NCBI RefSeq assembly: GCF_019636135.1
Contig: NZ_JAHBYD010000009.1
Coordinates: 83,548-147,547, forward strand
Direction: 5' to 3'
Length of the DNA: 64,000 bases
Origin: Phenylobacterium sp.
Lineage (GTDB): Bacteria; Pseudomonadota; Alphaproteobacteria; Caulobacterales; Caulobacteraceae
Made by a program: the position numbers and the translations under genes. This document shows positions 24,686-35,624 of this stretch, one piece after another. The notes beneath the pieces were generated by a model, which saw nothing but the letters and a program-made list of their open reading frames with translations, did no database searches and had not been told where the DNA came from. Each line of letters begins with the position of its first letter. Positions within the stretch are counted from its first letter, which is position 1.

Positions 24686-24750
24686 GATCCCAGCGTGCGC
24701 CGCCGCCGTGCAGGGGGTCCGCAGGCGCATGTGGAGATTTCGTGCATTTC

Positions 24751-24949
24751 CTTTCCCGCCTGCGGGAAAGGGGGACCGTCCGCCGACCCCGGCGAAGGCC
24801 GGGGGAAGAGCGGATGGTGGAAAGGGAAAGCGGCCGGCAGGGCGGTTCCTTCAGCCTGAACTGAACGCCGAGCTTGAGGCTTTCCCTCTCCACCACTCGC
24901 TCTTCGCTGCGCTCGGCGAGCGGTTCCCCTCTCCCGCAAGCGGGAGAGG
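24751..24949. repeat. Imperfect long palindrome (family E, single copy)
   Basis: A 199-nt segment opens with the hairpin ctttcccgcctgcgggaaag and closes with cctctcccgcaagcgggaga; between them ggtggaaagggaaagc and gctttccctctccacc pair with each other. It lies just downstream of the histidine kinase gene and may end its transcript. Only one copy was seen in the window. Confidence 0.6.
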
Positions 24950-24954
24950 CAGGG

Positions 24955-26532
24955 CTACGCAGCCCTCGGCAGGGTCACGCGGAAGGTTGCGCCGGGGCCG
25001 GGGGCGAGTTCGATGCGGCCCTGGCTGGCGGCCAGCAGGGAGCGGGCGATGGACAGGCCGAGGCCGGTGCCGCCCTGGGCGCGGCGGCTGGTGAAGAAGG
25101 GCTCGAACAGGCGCTCGCGGTCAGCCTCGGGGACCCCCGGACCGTCGTCGGAGACGGTGACGACGACATCCTCGCCCTCGACCGCGGCCCGCACCCGCGC
25201 CCGCTTCGCGCCGGCCTGGCGGGCGTTCTGCAGCAGGACGGTCAGCACGCTCTCCAGCGTGGTGGCCGGCGCGGCCACGGCCGGAAGGTCCGAGGGCGCG
25301 TCGACGGCGACCGCGAAGGCCTCCGCGGCCTGGGCGTCCACGGTGCGGCGGACGGCCTCGGCGAGGTCCGCCGAGACGCCGGCCTCGGGCAGCGCCATGT
25401 CGGCGCGGGCGAGGTCCAGCAGGCGGGTGACGAGCTGCGAGAGGCGATCGCTGTCGCCGGCGATGTTGTCGAGGAACCGGCGGCGCTCGGCCGGCGACAT
25501 GGTCTCGAAGTGGTCCTGCAACAGCTCGACGGCGCCGCCGATGCCGGCGAGCGGGGTCTTGAACTCGTGGCTGACCGCGGCGGCGAAGTCGCGGAGGTAG
25601 CCGGATCGCCGCTCGATCCGCTCGGCCATGGCGCGGAAGTCCACGTAGAGGTCGCGGATCTCGCGCGCCGCCGTGCGCGGCGTGGGCGGGATCTCGCCGC
25701 CGCCGGCCGCCACCTGGCGCGAGGCGGCGCTCAGCTTCTCGATCGGCCCGGCGACACCGCGGGAGACCAGGCCCGACAGCATCACCAGGATGCCGAGGAT
25801 CAGCGCCGCGCCGAAGATGATCTTGCCGCGGTCCTCGTAGAGCCCCCGGAACAGCGCCCGTGGCGAGCGCGAGAGCAGGAGCACCCCCTTCACCTGGCCG
25901 CCGGCGACGATGGGCCGGGCGTGGTGCAGGCGGATGCCGGAGGCCTTGGAGAGCCACTCGAACGACGACTGCCGCTCCAGGTCGCCGTTGATCCGCATCA
26001 CGGTGTACGGCCGCCCCGAGAGCGCCCAGCGCACCTCGGGCAGCCCCGAGAAGTCGCGCCCGTACCCCTGCCCGGCCACGCCGTAGCCGTGCCGGTCCAG
26101 GATGTAGACGGAGGCCAGCGTCGTCTGGAGCGTGCGCTCGATCACCGGGTTGATCCGCCGGGCCACGTAGACGGCGTCGGGGTCCAGGGCGTTGCGGGTC
26201 TTCCGCATCCAGGGCCGTTCGGGCAGCACCTGGCCCAGCGTGAGGTCGATGCTGGTGAACTCGGGCCGGTAGTAGCCCTCGGGCGGGTCGACGGGCTTGG
26301 GCGGCGGCGGCGGCGCACCGGGCCATTCGATGGCCGCCACCGCCGCCAGGGCCGCGCCCTGCGCCACCAGCTCGGCCTCGGTCTGGCGCACCACGGTGTT
26401 CTCGTAGACCCGCAGGTAGAGCGCCGCGAACCCCGGCATGGCGGCGGCGAACAGCAGCACCGCGAACAGGATCCAGCGCAGACGCAGCGGCGGCCACCAG
26501 CGCCCGACCCAGTCCTTGAAGGCCTCGATCAC
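24955..26532 (-). CDS. Sensor histidine kinase (CreC-like layout)
   Basis: A 525-residue membrane kinase. The first membrane helix is at residues about 18-38 and the second about 239-257, enclosing a roughly 200-residue periplasmic sensor domain with a proline-rich stretch (GAPPPPPKPVDPPEG). HAMP-like linker follows, then the phosphoacceptor His322 in AAVSHEFKTPLAGI, N box LLQNARQAGAK, and G boxes DDGPGVPE and GGTGLGLSIA. The EFKTPLAGI form and sensor length resemble CreC-type kinases. It is transcribed with the response regulator 7 nt upstream and with a DUF4173 membrane protein. Signal unknown. Confidence 0.88.
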   Translation of the reverse strand: MIEAFKDWVGRWWPPLRLRWILFAVLLFAAAMPGFAALYLRVYENTVVRQTEAELVAQGAALAAVAAIEWPGAPPPPPKPVDPPEGYYRPEFTSIDLTLGQVLPERPWMRKTRNALDPDAVYVARRINPVIERTLQTTLASVYILDRHGYGVAGQGYGRDFSGLPEVRWALSGRPYTVMRINGDLERQSSFEWLSKASGIRLHHARPIVAGGQVKGVLLLSRSPRALFRGLYEDRGKIIFGAALILGILVMLSGLVSRGVAGPIEKLSAASRQVAAGGGEIPPTPRTAAREIRDLYVDFRAMAERIERRSGYLRDFAAAVSHEFKTPLAGIGGAVELLQDHFETMSPAERRRFLDNIAGDSDRLSQLVTRLLDLARADMALPEAGVSADLAEAVRRTVDAQAAEAFAVAVDAPSDLPAVAAPATTLESVLTVLLQNARQAGAKRARVRAAVEGEDVVVTVSDDGPGVPEADRERLFEPFFTSRRAQGGTGLGLSIARSLLAASQGRIELAPGPGATFRVTLPRAA

Positions 26533-26539
26533 GTGTCGG

Positions 26540-27249
<710 letters not shown>

Positions 27250-27253
<4 letters not shown>

Positions 27254-28800
27254 GTTCTCGGGTTCGCGGCTGGGGTCAATGGAGGGCTTGGCGGGACAGG
27301 CTGGGGCTTCGGCGGCGGCGGGCAGGCGTTGCAGCCGCAGGGCGTGAGGTCGTGGCGCGGCGGGTTCGGGCCGAGGATGGCGTCGACCTGCTGCAGGCGG
27401 CGCGCGTCACGCCAGCGCCAGCCCAGCGGCTGCGCCTGGCGTTTGCGCAGGGCCTTCACCAGATCCTCGCGGGTGTCAGAGACCTGGCAGAGCAGCGTGG
27501 GCGGCATCGCGCGGCGTTCGAGCCGGGCGAGGGGCACGACGGCGGCGCCGTCCAGTTGGTACATGTACCAGACGTCGAGGTTCACGCCGTCGCCGCCGAG
27601 TTCGCGGGCGTGCCGGATGTTCCAGTTGGCCGCGATGCTGCCGAGGTCGACGACGCTGCAAACGGCGAGGATCAGGCCCACGGCCGTCAGGTTGGCGTTG
27701 ATCAGCCAGCCCGCGCTCCTGGCGCGCAGCAGTCGCCAAAGGATCAGCAGGAGGCCCGTGGCCACAAGGCCCATCCAGAGCAGCGCGGCGATACGCATGC
27801 GGGTGAGCGAGTAGGCGTCGATGTAGTCGAGGGTGCGCAGCGCGGTGGAGGCGACGAGGAACACGTTCTGCGCCACCCAGGCGATCACCAGGGCGCGGAC
27901 CAGCGGGCGGCTTGCGGTCTGCGAACCGGGCCGCAGGAAGGCCAGCACGAACAGGCCGGCCAGCAGCGCCGTGGCGATCAGCGGGTAGGCGCCCTGGTGG
28001 GCGTAGTCGGCGAAGCTGACGCCGTCCGGCAGGCCCGCGCCGCTCCAGAGGAACGCGATGTCGAGGCCGTTCTGGATCGCGAAGACCACGTTGAAGACCG
28101 CCAGAGCCGCGGTGATCGAGGCGGCGGTCGCGCCGGGCAATGTCAGGTCGCGGTCGAGGCCGGGGGTGCGCAGGGTGCGGCGCAGGCCGCGGGGCCGCAG
28201 CACCGCCCAGATCGGCAGGCCCAAGACGATCCAGAAGACCAGCCGCCCCGGCTCGAACGCCGGCAGGCTGAAGCCGCGGAAGAAGCCGGCCATGACCGGG
28301 TTGGCGACGACGAAGAGCTGGAGGAACACCAGGCCGCCGACCGCCGGCAGGGCCGCGGCCAGCAGCACCGCGGTGATCTTCAGCGGCCGCGAGCGGGCGC
28401 GGGCCTTCAGCGCACGGCGGATATCGACCAGCGGGCCGACGATGGCCTTGAGGCCGCCGATCAGCAGCCGCTGGAACCAGCGCCAGCCGTCATCGCCGCG
28501 AGGAGCTCGCGGCGCGAGGGCGGCGACCGCCATCGCCAGCGCCCATAGCAGGAAGCCGATGAAGCTGGGCCGCTCGAACGGCAGCAGCGCCAGGGCCAGC
28601 GCCGCGGCGAGGGCCAGCAGCGCCAGATGGCTGCGCCGGATCGCCGGGCTGGCGAGCGCCAGGCTGAGCGTGGCGGCGGCGAGCAGGACGCCGAAGTTCA
28701 GGCCCAGCCCGTCCTTGTCGAAGAACAGGACGTCGCCGATGGCGACCACGGCGACCAGGAGGACCGCCTTGAGCCAGAAGCTTCCGCGTCGCAGCGCCAT
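27250..28800 (-). CDS. DUF4173 multi-pass membrane protein
   Basis: A 516-residue integral membrane protein of unknown function with roughly ten hydrophobic helices through residue 400, among them FWLKAVLLVAVVAIGDVLFF and PAVGGLVFLQLFVVANPVM. The C-terminal quarter is soluble: NWNIRHARELGGDGVNLDVWYM followed by a charged domain and a final Cys- and Pro-rich tail (LTPCGCNACPPPPKPQPVPP). ATG 28800 is used. Its stop overlaps the response regulator start (ATGA), so it is the first gene of a three-gene operon and is a good candidate for a modulator or target of the two-component system. This link is inferred from layout only. Confidence 0.75.
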
Positions 28801-28934
28801 GCCGTGGTCCCCACTCCAACTGAGGACATCGTGCGCCAAGACCCGAGGACGAGCGCCCAAGCGGACGTCCTCAGGCGGCGCGGTTCATGTGCAGATTTGG
28901 TGCAGGGCGGCCGATCCGCCCTACCCCGCCCCAT

Positions 28935-29068
28935 GAACGTCATCCCGCGGCCTGTCCGCGGGACCCAGGAACGCCGCCGGCGCCAGCAAGACTGCGGCGG
29001 TGACGCTGCGGATCACCGCGTGACTCTTGTGTTCATGGGTCCCGCGGACGAGCCGCGGGATGACGTTC
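28935..29068. repeat. Dispersed palindromic repeat, family C copy 1
   Basis: Arms of 33 nt (28935-28967 and 29036-29068) are inverted repeats with two mismatches, opening gaacgtcatcccgcgg and containing gtccgcgggaccca; each arm is itself a short hairpin around ccgcgg. It lies downstream of the monooxygenase gene, with related copy 2 on its other side at 30996-31122. Confidence 0.85.
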
Positions 29069-29088
29069 GGAAGGGGATGCGGAAGCGC

Positions 29089-30906
29089 CTACGCCTTGAG
29101 TTCCAGGCCTTTCAGCGAGCCCTCGGCGCGCCAGTCCTCCAGCACCTTCACGAAGGCCACGGGGCCGGCGCCGTAGGAGCCGTTCTGCTTGGCCATCCGT
29201 TCGGGGGCGCCCTCGTTGTTGTAGTAGCCGGGGGTGCATTCCTTGAGGAACGCCTCGCGCATCAGGCTGAGGTCGACGATGGTCTTCACCCAGGTCGCCT
29301 CGGCGTCCTCGGAGGGCTCGATGGTGCGCGCCTGCCGCCCCCGCGCTTCGGTCACGAGGTAGGCGATATGCTTCGACTGCTCGTTGATCATGTGCGGGAA
29401 GTTGGCCGTGAAGCCCGACTGCACGTTCGAGACGATGAAGCAATTGGGGAAGCCGCGGCTCAGCACGCCGTGCAGGGTTGAGGCGCCGGTCGACCACTTC
29501 CCGGTCAGGCTCTGGCCGCCCTTGCCGTAGAGCTCGTAGCCCGAGCGGCGGACGTAGCTGGTGCCCACCTCGAAGCCCGTCGCGTAGACGAGGCAGTCGA
29601 TCTCGTAGTGCTGGCCGTTGGCCCAAATGCCGGTCTCGTCGATGCGCTCGACGCCCTTGCCCTGCGTGTCGACCAGCTCGACGTTCGGGCGGTTGAAGGT
29701 GGTCAGGTACTCGTCGTGGAAGCAGGGCCGCTTGCAGAACTGGTTGTACCAGGGCTTCAGCGCCTCGGCGGCGGCCGGGTCCTGCACGGTCGAGTCCACG
29801 CGGGCGCGGACCTGCTCCATCTTCTTGAAGTCGGCGAGTTGCATCAGCTCGGCCGGGTTGCCCACCGCTTCGCCGGCCTCGGCCTTGCGGCGCGCGAGCA
29901 GCAGGATGTTGCCGATGATGTCGGTCCAGCCGTCGTTGACCAGGTCCTTGTCGGCGAAGCCGCCGGAGACGAGGACGTTGAAGTTGTCCATCCGCTCCTG
30001 CTGCCAGCCGGGCTGGAGGCTTGCGGCCCACTCGGGATCGGTCGGGCGGTTCGCGCGGACGTCGATCGACGAGGGCGTGCGCTGGAAGACGTAGAGCTGC
30101 TTCGCCCACTCGCCGAGGTGCGGGATGCACTGCACCGCCGTGGCGCCCGTGCCGATGATGCCGACGCGCTTGTCCTTCAGCCCGGTGAGGCCGCCGTCCG
30201 AATTGCCGCCCGTGTAGTCGTAGTCCCAGCGGCTGGTGTGGAAGCTGTGCCCCTTGAAGCTCTCGACGCCGGGAATGCCGGGCAGCTTCGGCCGGTGCAG
30301 CGGGCCGTTGGCCATGACCACGAAGCGGGCCTTCAGCGCGTCGCCGCGGTTGGTGGAGACGGTCCAGCGGGCGGCCGCCTCGTCCCAGCGCATCTCGGTG
30401 ACTTCGGTCTGGAACAACGCCCCCTTGTAGAGGCCGAACTTCTCGCCGATGGCGCGGCTGTGGCGCAGGATCTCGGGCGCGCGGCTGTACTTCTCGACCG
30501 GCAGGTAGCCGACCTCTTCCAGCAGCGGCAGGTAGATGTAGCTCTCGATGTCGCAGGCGGCGCCGGGATAGCGGTTCCAGTACCAGGTGCCGCCGAAGTC
30601 GCCGCCCTTCTCGATGATGCGGATGTCCTCGACGCCGGCCTCCTTGAGCCGCGCCGCCGCGAGCTGGCCGCCGAAGCCGCCGCCGACCACCACCACCTCG
30701 ACCTCGTCGGTCACGGGCGCGCGGTCGACCTTCCGGACGTAGGGGTCCTCGAGGTAGTGGGCGAACTGCCCGGCGATCTCGACGTACTGCTCGTTGCCGT
30801 CCCGGCGGACGCGCTTGTCGCGCTCGGCGCGGTACCTGTCGCGCAGGGCGCCCGGATCGAAGCCCAGGTCATCGCCCCCCGTGATCTCCGGCTTGTCGTC
30901 GGCCAT
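29089..30906 (-). CDS. Baeyer-Villiger-type flavin monooxygenase
   Basis: A 605-residue class B flavoprotein monooxygenase. The FAD-binding Rossmann motif is [16 protein letters not shown] near residue 75 and the NADPH motif is [12 protein letters not shown] near 250. Between them the Baeyer-Villiger fingerprint FxGxxxHxxxW is present as [32 protein letters not shown] and TPGYYNNEG near the C-terminus are further family features. About 70 N-terminal residues precede the FAD domain, as in large cyclohexanone or steroid-type enzymes. It oxidises a ketone to an ester or a related substrate that cannot be predicted. It is flanked on both sides by family C palindromes and has no operon partner. 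Confidence 0.9.
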   Translation of the reverse strand: MADDKPEITGGDDLGFDPGALRDRYRAERDKRVRRDGNEQYVEIAGQFAHYLEDPYVRKVDRAPVTDEVEVVVVGGGFGGQLAAARLKEAGVEDIRIIEKGGDFGGTWYWNRYPGAACDIESYIYLPLLEEVGYLPVEKYSRAPEILRHSRAIGEKFGLYKGALFQTEVTEMRWDEAAARWTVSTNRGDALKARFVVMANGPLHRPKLPGIPGVESFKGHSFHTSRWDYDYTGGNSDGGLTGLKDKRVGIIGTGATAVQCIPHLGEWAKQLYVFQRTPSSIDVRANRPTDPEWAASLQPGWQQERMDNFNVLVSGGFADKDLVNDGWTDIIGNILLLARRKAEAGEAVGNPAELMQLADFKKMEQVRARVDSTVQDPAAAEALKPWYNQFCKRPCFHDEYLTTFNRPNVELVDTQGKGVERIDETGIWANGQHYEIDCLVYATGFEVGTSYVRRSGYELYGKGGQSLTGKWSTGASTLHGVLSRGFPNCFIVSNVQSGFTANFPHMINEQSKHIAYLVTEARGRQARTIEPSEDAEATWVKTIVDLSLMREAFLKECTPGYYNNEGAPERMAKQNGSYGAGPVAFVKVLEDWRAEGSLKGLELKA

Positions 30907-30995
30907 CGCGTCCTCCCGCTGACTTATCAGCGATCAGCGTGCCGAACGATCGTTTGACGGGCAAGTGTGACGTGGGGTCACTGATCACCCCAGTT

Positions 30996-31122
30996 CGTCA
31001 TGGCCCGGCTCGTCCGGGCCACCCATTGGGCTGTGAGTTGGCGATCATCCGCGGCGTCGATGCCGCGCTCCAACATGAGGCTCACAGCCCAGTGGGTCCC
31101 CCGGACAAGCCGGGGGATGACG
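30996..31122. repeat. Dispersed palindromic repeat, family C copy 2
   Basis: Arms of 42 nt (30996-31037 and 31081-31122) are imperfect inverted repeats; the left opens cgtcatggcccggctcgtcc and the right ends caagccgggggatgacg. Like copy 1 each arm contains its own GC hairpin and a gggtcc/ggccac core. It sits between anmK and the monooxygenase start. Confidence 0.8.
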
Positions 31123-31136
31123 ATCAGGAGGGCTAG

Positions 31137-32261
31137 CTAGGGCCGCACGACCTTGCCGCCGGTCATAGGCGTGGGAACCCCCGTGGTCTTCGGGAACGAG
31201 ATCGGCAGGCCGCGGTGGACGCGGACGGCGAGGAAGGCGATGGCCTCGGCTTCGATGGCGTCGCCGCGCCAGCCGTGGTCCTCGGCGGGGCGGACGGGCA
31301 CGGGCAGGCGCTCGGCCAGCGCCTTCATGATCTCGGGATTGTGCCGCCCGCCGCCGGTGACGATCACCTCGCGCGGATCGGTGCGCAGGCTCTCGAAGCC
31401 GCGCTTCACGGCCTCTGCGGCGAAGGCGACCAAGGTGGCGGCGGCGTCCTCCAACTGGAGCGCCTCCAGCGGCTCCAGCGAGAAGTCGTGGCGGTCGAGC
31501 GACTTCGGCGGCCGGGCGGTGAAGTAGGGATGGGCCAGGAGCGCGCGCACCACGCCCTCGTCGGCGCGGCCGACGCTGGCGTACTTGCCGCCCGCGTCGT
31601 AGCGGCCCGCGCCGCGCGCCTGGACCAGCAGGTCGAGCATCCCGTTGCCGGGGCCGGTGTCGAAGGCGGCGATGTCATCGCCGCCGGTCCAGAGCGTCAG
31701 GTTCGCCACGCCGCCGACGTTCAGCACGGCGAGCGGCGGCTTCAGGCCGGAGGCCTTGGCGCGGGCCAGATGGTAGGCGGGCGCGATCGGCGCGCCCTCC
31801 CCGCCCGCCGCGACGTCGGCCGAGCGGAAGTCGTAGACCACGGGCCGGCCGCAGAGCTTCGCCAGCAGCGCCGCGTCGCCCAACTGGACCGTTCGGCCGG
31901 GCACGCCCGGCTTCGGCCGCTCGTGCAGCACCGTCTGGCCGTGCATGCCCACGAGGTCGAGGTCGGGGAACGACAGGCCGTTCTCCTGCAGGAACGCCTC
32001 GGCGGCCGCGTGGTGCTCCTCGGCGATCATCTCGGCGGCGTGATGGAAGATCGGTGGCTCCGGCTCGCCCCGCGGCCACTTCAACGCCTGCTGGGTCGCT
32101 TCCAGGACGACGTTGCGGGTGGCGTCGCTGAGCTTGCGCTCGCCGGCCGGGCCGAAGCTCAGGATCTTCTCGCCGTCCGTATCGAGGACCGCCATGTCGA
32201 CGGCGTCCAGCGAGGTCCCGGTCATGAATCCCAGCGCGAGCATGGGGACCTTGACTGCCAT
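31137..32261 (-). CDS. anmK: Anhydro-N-acetylmuramic acid kinase
   Basis: A 374-residue sugar kinase that converts anhydro-MurNAc, released from turned-over peptidoglycan, to MurNAc-6-phosphate. The ATP-binding motif is GFMTGTSLDAVDMAVLD near residue 12, then LVGMHGQTVLHERP near 107, the substrate region NVGGVANLTLW near 177, catalytic Asp in FDTGPGNGMLD near 194, and VTGGGRHNPEIM near 300. ATG 32261 gives the usual length. It is divergent from tyrS. A role in wall recycling fits the several wall genes downstream in the window (amidase, M23 peptidase, PBP1a). Confidence 0.95.
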   Translation of the reverse strand: MAVKVPMLALGFMTGTSLDAVDMAVLDTDGEKILSFGPAGERKLSDATRNVVLEATQQALKWPRGEPEPPIFHHAAEMIAEEHHAAAEAFLQENGLSFPDLDLVGMHGQTVLHERPKPGVPGRTVQLGDAALLAKLCGRPVVYDFRSADVAAGGEGAPIAPAYHLARAKASGLKPPLAVLNVGGVANLTLWTGGDDIAAFDTGPGNGMLDLLVQARGAGRYDAGGKYASVGRADEGVVRALLAHPYFTARPPKSLDRHDFSLEPLEALQLEDAAATLVAFAAEAVKRGFESLRTDPREVIVTGGGRHNPEIMKALAERLPVPVRPAEDHGWRGDAIEAEAIAFLAVRVHRGLPISFPKTTGVPTPMTGGKVVRP

Positions 32262-32493
32262 GAGCCGCGCCCGGTAGCTAGCCCGCCATGATCGGTCCTG
32301 CCGCCCTCACTGGCCGCTATTACCGCCTGCGATCCTAGCAGGCGACCGATCCCACGCGCCTGCCACCTCGGCCGGCGCCTCATCCGACAAACAGAGATCG
32401 CCGGCCCCAACTCACCTGGAGCCTGCCATGTCCCTCGAAATCCTCGGCCGCCCTGTGCTAGAGGCCGCCGCGCCCGACCGCGAGATTCCCCGA

Positions 32494-33750
32494 ATGCCCG
32501 AAACCGCCTTCAAGTCCGAGTTCCTGCAGGTGATGCAGTCGCGCGGCTACATCCACCAGATCACCCATCCGGAGGAGCTGGACGAGGCGGCGAGCAAGGG
32601 GGTGATCACGGCCTACGTCGGCTACGACGCCACCGCGCCCAGCCTGCACATCGGCAACCTGATCACCATCATGATGCTGCGCCGGCTGCAGCAGACCGGC
32701 CACAAGCCGATCGTCATCGTGGGCGGCGGCACGACCAAGGTCGGCGACCCGTCCGGCAAGGACGAGACGCGCCAGTTGCGCACGCACGACGAGATCCAGG
32801 GCAACATCGCCACGCAGAAGCAGGCGTTCGCGAAGTTCCTGCGGTTCGGCGACGGCCCGACCGACGCCATGCTGGTCGACAACGACGAGTGGCTGTCGAA
32901 GCTGGGCTACATCGACTTCCTGCGCGAGTACGGCGTCCACTTCACGATCAACCGCATGCTGGCGTTCGACTCCGTGAAGCTGCGGCTGGACCGCGAGCAG
33001 CCGCTGACCTTCATCGAGTTCAACTACATGCTCATGCAGGCCACCGACTTCCTGGAGCTGTGGCGCCGCTACGGCTGCCAGTTGCAGATGGGCGGCTCGG
33101 ACCAGTGGGGCAACATCGTCAACGGCGTGGAGCTGATCCGCCGCGTCGAGGGCAAGCCCGCGTTCGGCCTGACCACGCCGCTGCTGTCGACCGCATCGGG
33201 CCAGAAGATGGGCAAGACCGCCCAGGGCGCGGTGTGGCTGAACGCCGACATGCGCTCTGCGTACGACTACTGGCAGTTCTGGCGGAACACCGAGGACGCC
33301 GACGTGGGCCGCTTCCTGAAGCTGTTCACCGACCTGCCCCTGGACGAGATCGCGCGGCTGGAGGCGCTGCCGGGGGCGCAGATCAACGAGGCCAAGAAGG
33401 TTCTCGCCAACGAGGCCACGCGGATGCTGCACGGCGACGCCGAGGCCGAGAAGGCCGCCGCGGCGGCGCAGGCGGCGTTCGTGGACGGCGCGCTCTCGGC
33501 CGACCTGCCGACGCACGAGACGCCCGCGGCGGGGCTCGAGGCGGGCGTGCAACTCGCCGACCTCGCGGTCGCGGCGGGGCTCGCCGGCTCCAAGGGCGAG
33601 GCGCGCCGCCTGGCCCAGGGCGGCGGCCTGCGCGTGAACGACAAGGCCGAAGCCGACGCCAACCGCCTGATCACCCATGGCGACCTCGTCGACGGCGTGG
33701 TGAAACTCGGCGCCGGAAAGAAGAAGATCGTGCTGGTGAAGCCCGTCTGA
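32494..33750 (+). CDS. tyrS: Tyrosyl-tRNA synthetase
   Basis: A 418-residue class I synthetase that charges tRNA-Tyr. The HIGH motif is [10 protein letters not shown] near residue 49 and the KMSKS loop is present as [14 protein letters not shown] near 233. [16 protein letters not shown] is the conserved tyrosine and adenylate-binding segment. The C-terminal S4 RNA-binding domain covers the last 65 residues ([20 protein letters not shown]). ATG 32494 gives normal length; an upstream in-frame ATG at 32428 adds 22 residues absent from the family. No T-box or attenuator hairpin was seen upstream. Confidence 0.97.
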   Translation: MPETAFKSEFLQVMQSRGYIHQITHPEELDEAASKGVITAYVGYDATAPSLHIGNLITIMMLRRLQQTGHKPIVIVGGGTTKVGDPSGKDETRQLRTHDEIQGNIATQKQAFAKFLRFGDGPTDAMLVDNDEWLSKLGYIDFLREYGVHFTINRMLAFDSVKLRLDREQPLTFIEFNYMLMQATDFLELWRRYGCQLQMGGSDQWGNIVNGVELIRRVEGKPAFGLTTPLLSTASGQKMGKTAQGAVWLNADMRSAYDYWQFWRNTEDADVGRFLKLFTDLPLDEIARLEALPGAQINEAKKVLANEATRMLHGDAEAEKAAAAAQAAFVDGALSADLPTHETPAAGLEAGVQLADLAVAAGLAGSKGEARRLAQGGGLRVNDKAEADANRLITHGDLVDGVVKLGAGKKKIVLVKPV

Positions 33751-33754
33751 CCCG

Positions 33755-33898
33755 TTCCCTCCCTTGATGGGGAGGGACAGGCCGCGTGAGCGGCCAGGGT
33801 GAGGAAGTATGGGCCGGAACGCAGGCGTGAGGGGATGATCCACACTCCCTCACCCTGCTCGCCTCCGGCGAACTGTCCCTCCCCATCAAGGGAGGGAA
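33755..33898. repeat. Dispersed palindromic repeat, family D copy 1
   Basis: Opens ttccctcccttgatggggag, then a second hairpin (aggccgcgtgagcggcc), then a mirrored arm ending gtccctccccatcaagggag. Copies 2 and 3 are at 36025-36171 and 53016-53159. It starts 4 nt after the tyrS stop and ends 10 nt before the peroxiredoxin start, so it fills the whole gap. Confidence 0.88.
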
Positions 33899-33908
33899 AG
33901 GAGATGCG

Positions 33909-34370
33909 ATGACTGACCTTGTGGAAGGCGCCGTGGCGCCGGACTTCGACCTCGAGACGCCGGACGGCCGGGTGAAGCTCGCCGACTACGCCGGCAAGGC
34001 CGTGGTGCTCTACTTCTATCCGAAGGACGACACCGGCGGCTGCACCAAGGAGGCCCAGGGGTTCACCGAGCTCGCGCCCGAGTTCGCGAAGGCGGGCGTG
34101 GCGGTGATCGGCGTCTCCAAGGACTCCGTCGCCTCGCACAGGAAGTTCATCGCCAAGTACGATCTCGGCATCCCGCTGGGCTCGGACCCGCAGGGCGAGG
34201 TGATCGAACGCTACGGCTCGTGGGTGGAGAAGAGCCTCTACGGGCGCAGGTACATGGGCATCGACCGGTCCACCTTCCTGATCAAGGACGGCAGGATCGC
34301 GAGGATGTGGCGCAAGGTGAAGGTCCCCAACCACGCCCAGGCGGTCCTGGAGGCCGCCAGGGCGCTCTGA
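33909..34370 (+). CDS. bcp: Peroxiredoxin of the Bcp/PrxQ type
   Basis: A 153-residue thiol peroxidase that reduces hydrogen peroxide and organic peroxides in the cytoplasm. It starts GAVAPDFDLETPDG, and the peroxidatic Cys near residue 44 lies in DDTGGCTKEAQGF, keeping the TxxC form although the usual Pro is Gly. The resolving Cys found five residues later in many Bcp proteins is Gln here, so this is probably a one-Cys enzyme that needs an external thiol. The catalytic Arg is in SLYGRRYMGIDRSTFLI. The ribosome binding site overlaps the end of palindrome D1. Confidence 0.92.
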   Translation: MTDLVEGAVAPDFDLETPDGRVKLADYAGKAVVLYFYPKDDTGGCTKEAQGFTELAPEFAKAGVAVIGVSKDSVASHRKFIAKYDLGIPLGSDPQGEVIERYGSWVEKSLYGRRYMGIDRSTFLIKDGRIARMWRKVKVPNHAQAVLEAARAL

Positions 34371-34469
34371 GGCCCCCTTCCCCCCTGCGCGGGGCCGCCA
34401 GGGCTTGCCTGTCGCAAAAAAGTCGTCGCATATCGCGCGGGTCCAGGGGGCAGGGACTTAAACGTACGC

Positions 34470-35624
34470 ATGGAACGTCTGGCGAAGCTCAAAAGCTCGC
34501 TCGTCGAGCTATTTCCGGAGCGGCACCTCTACGTGCGCTCGGGCGGCGCGATGAAGGGCTTCGTCCTCACCACGAAGAAGCAGTTGATGATCGCCGGCGG
34601 CATGGCCGCGGGCGCGCTCTGGATGGGCGTCTGCACGGCCGCCATGCTGGTGAACCTGCTGTCGGTTTCGACGGCCGACCGCGAGATCGCGCAGCTCAAG
34701 GCCCAGTCCGAGCGCTACGTCGCCGATCGCCAGGCCCGGCTCGACAGCGCCATGGCCCGGCTGAACGCCGCCTCCGGCTCCAACGCCGACCTGGCCCAGG
34801 CGATCGAGAAGCGCCACGCCGCGCTCGCCATGCTGCTCACCGACCTCAAGGGCGCGCCCGGGTCCGCCGAGGCCCTGACGCCCGCCATCAACCGCGCGCT
34901 CGCCGCCCAGGATTCGAGCCCCGTGCGCCGCGTCGAGATGGTGCGCATCGGCCAGGAGCAGCTCCTGGAAGCCGCCGACAGCTTCGCCAAGGGCCGCGCC
35001 GACCGCCTGCGCCTCGCCTTCCGCATGGCCGGGCTCTCGCCCTCGTCGTTCGTGGACCGCGGCAGCTCGCTGGGCGGCCCGCTGATCGACAGCGGGGACC
35101 CCCGCGCCCTGGCCGCCGTGCTCGACGTGGACGACGATTTCGCGGTCCGCATCCAGCGCGCCGCCCGCGACCTCAACGAGTCCAAGCAACTGGCGGAAGC
35201 CGCGCGGGACCTGCCGGTCGCGCGGCCGACCAACGGCGGCTCGCAGACCAGCGGCTTCGGCGTGCGCTTCGATCCGTTCACCCGCCGCCCGGCCTACCAC
35301 TCGGGCCTCGACTTCAACGGCGGCTACGCCCAGCCGATCTATGCGACCGGTCCCGGCGTGGTCTCGTTCACCGGCCAGCGCTCGGGCTACGGCAACGTGG
35401 TCGAGATCGACCATGGCCGCGGCCTGAAGACCCGCTATGCCCACCTTTCGGGCTTCGCCGTCCGTCCCGGCCAGCGCGTGGCCGTCGGGCAGCGGATCGC
35501 CGCCATGGGCTCCACGGGACGCTCGACAGGCACGCACCTTCACTATGAAGTGTGGGTCAACGGCCGGGCCCAGAACCCCGGACGCTTCCTGAAGGCGGGC
35601 CAATATGTTCTCCAAGCCGACTAA
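34470..35624 (+). CDS. M23-family peptidoglycan endopeptidase (LmdC-like)
   Basis: A 384-residue membrane-anchored wall hydrolase. One membrane helix at about residues 38-64 follows a 37-residue basic cytoplasmic N-terminus; a coiled coil covers about 68-125. The LytM domain in the last 125 residues has zinc ligands His277 and Asp281 (YHSGLDF) and His358 (THLHYE), with His325 and His356 as catalytic residues, so it should be active. Its 3' end overlaps the bactofilin gene by 20 nt. Bactofilins and M23 enzymes encoded together cooperate in cell shape in other alphaproteobacteria (the BacA-LmdC pair), so a localised cross-link cutter recruited by the bactofilin is the likely role. Confidence 0.88.
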   Translation: MERLAKLKSSLVELFPERHLYVRSGGAMKGFVLTTKKQLMIAGGMAAGALWMGVCTAAMLVNLLSVSTADREIAQLKAQSERYVADRQARLDSAMARLNAASGSNADLAQAIEKRHAALAMLLTDLKGAPGSAEALTPAINRALAAQDSSPVRRVEMVRIGQEQLLEAADSFAKGRADRLRLAFRMAGLSPSSFVDRGSSLGGPLIDSGDPRALAAVLDVDDDFAVRIQRAARDLNESKQLAEAARDLPVARPTNGGSQTSGFGVRFDPFTRRPAYHSGLDFNGGYAQPIYATGPGVVSFTGQRSGYGNVVEIDHGRGLKTRYAHLSGFAVRPGQRVAVGQRIAAMGSTGRSTGTHLHYEVWVNGRAQNPGRFLKAGQYVLQAD

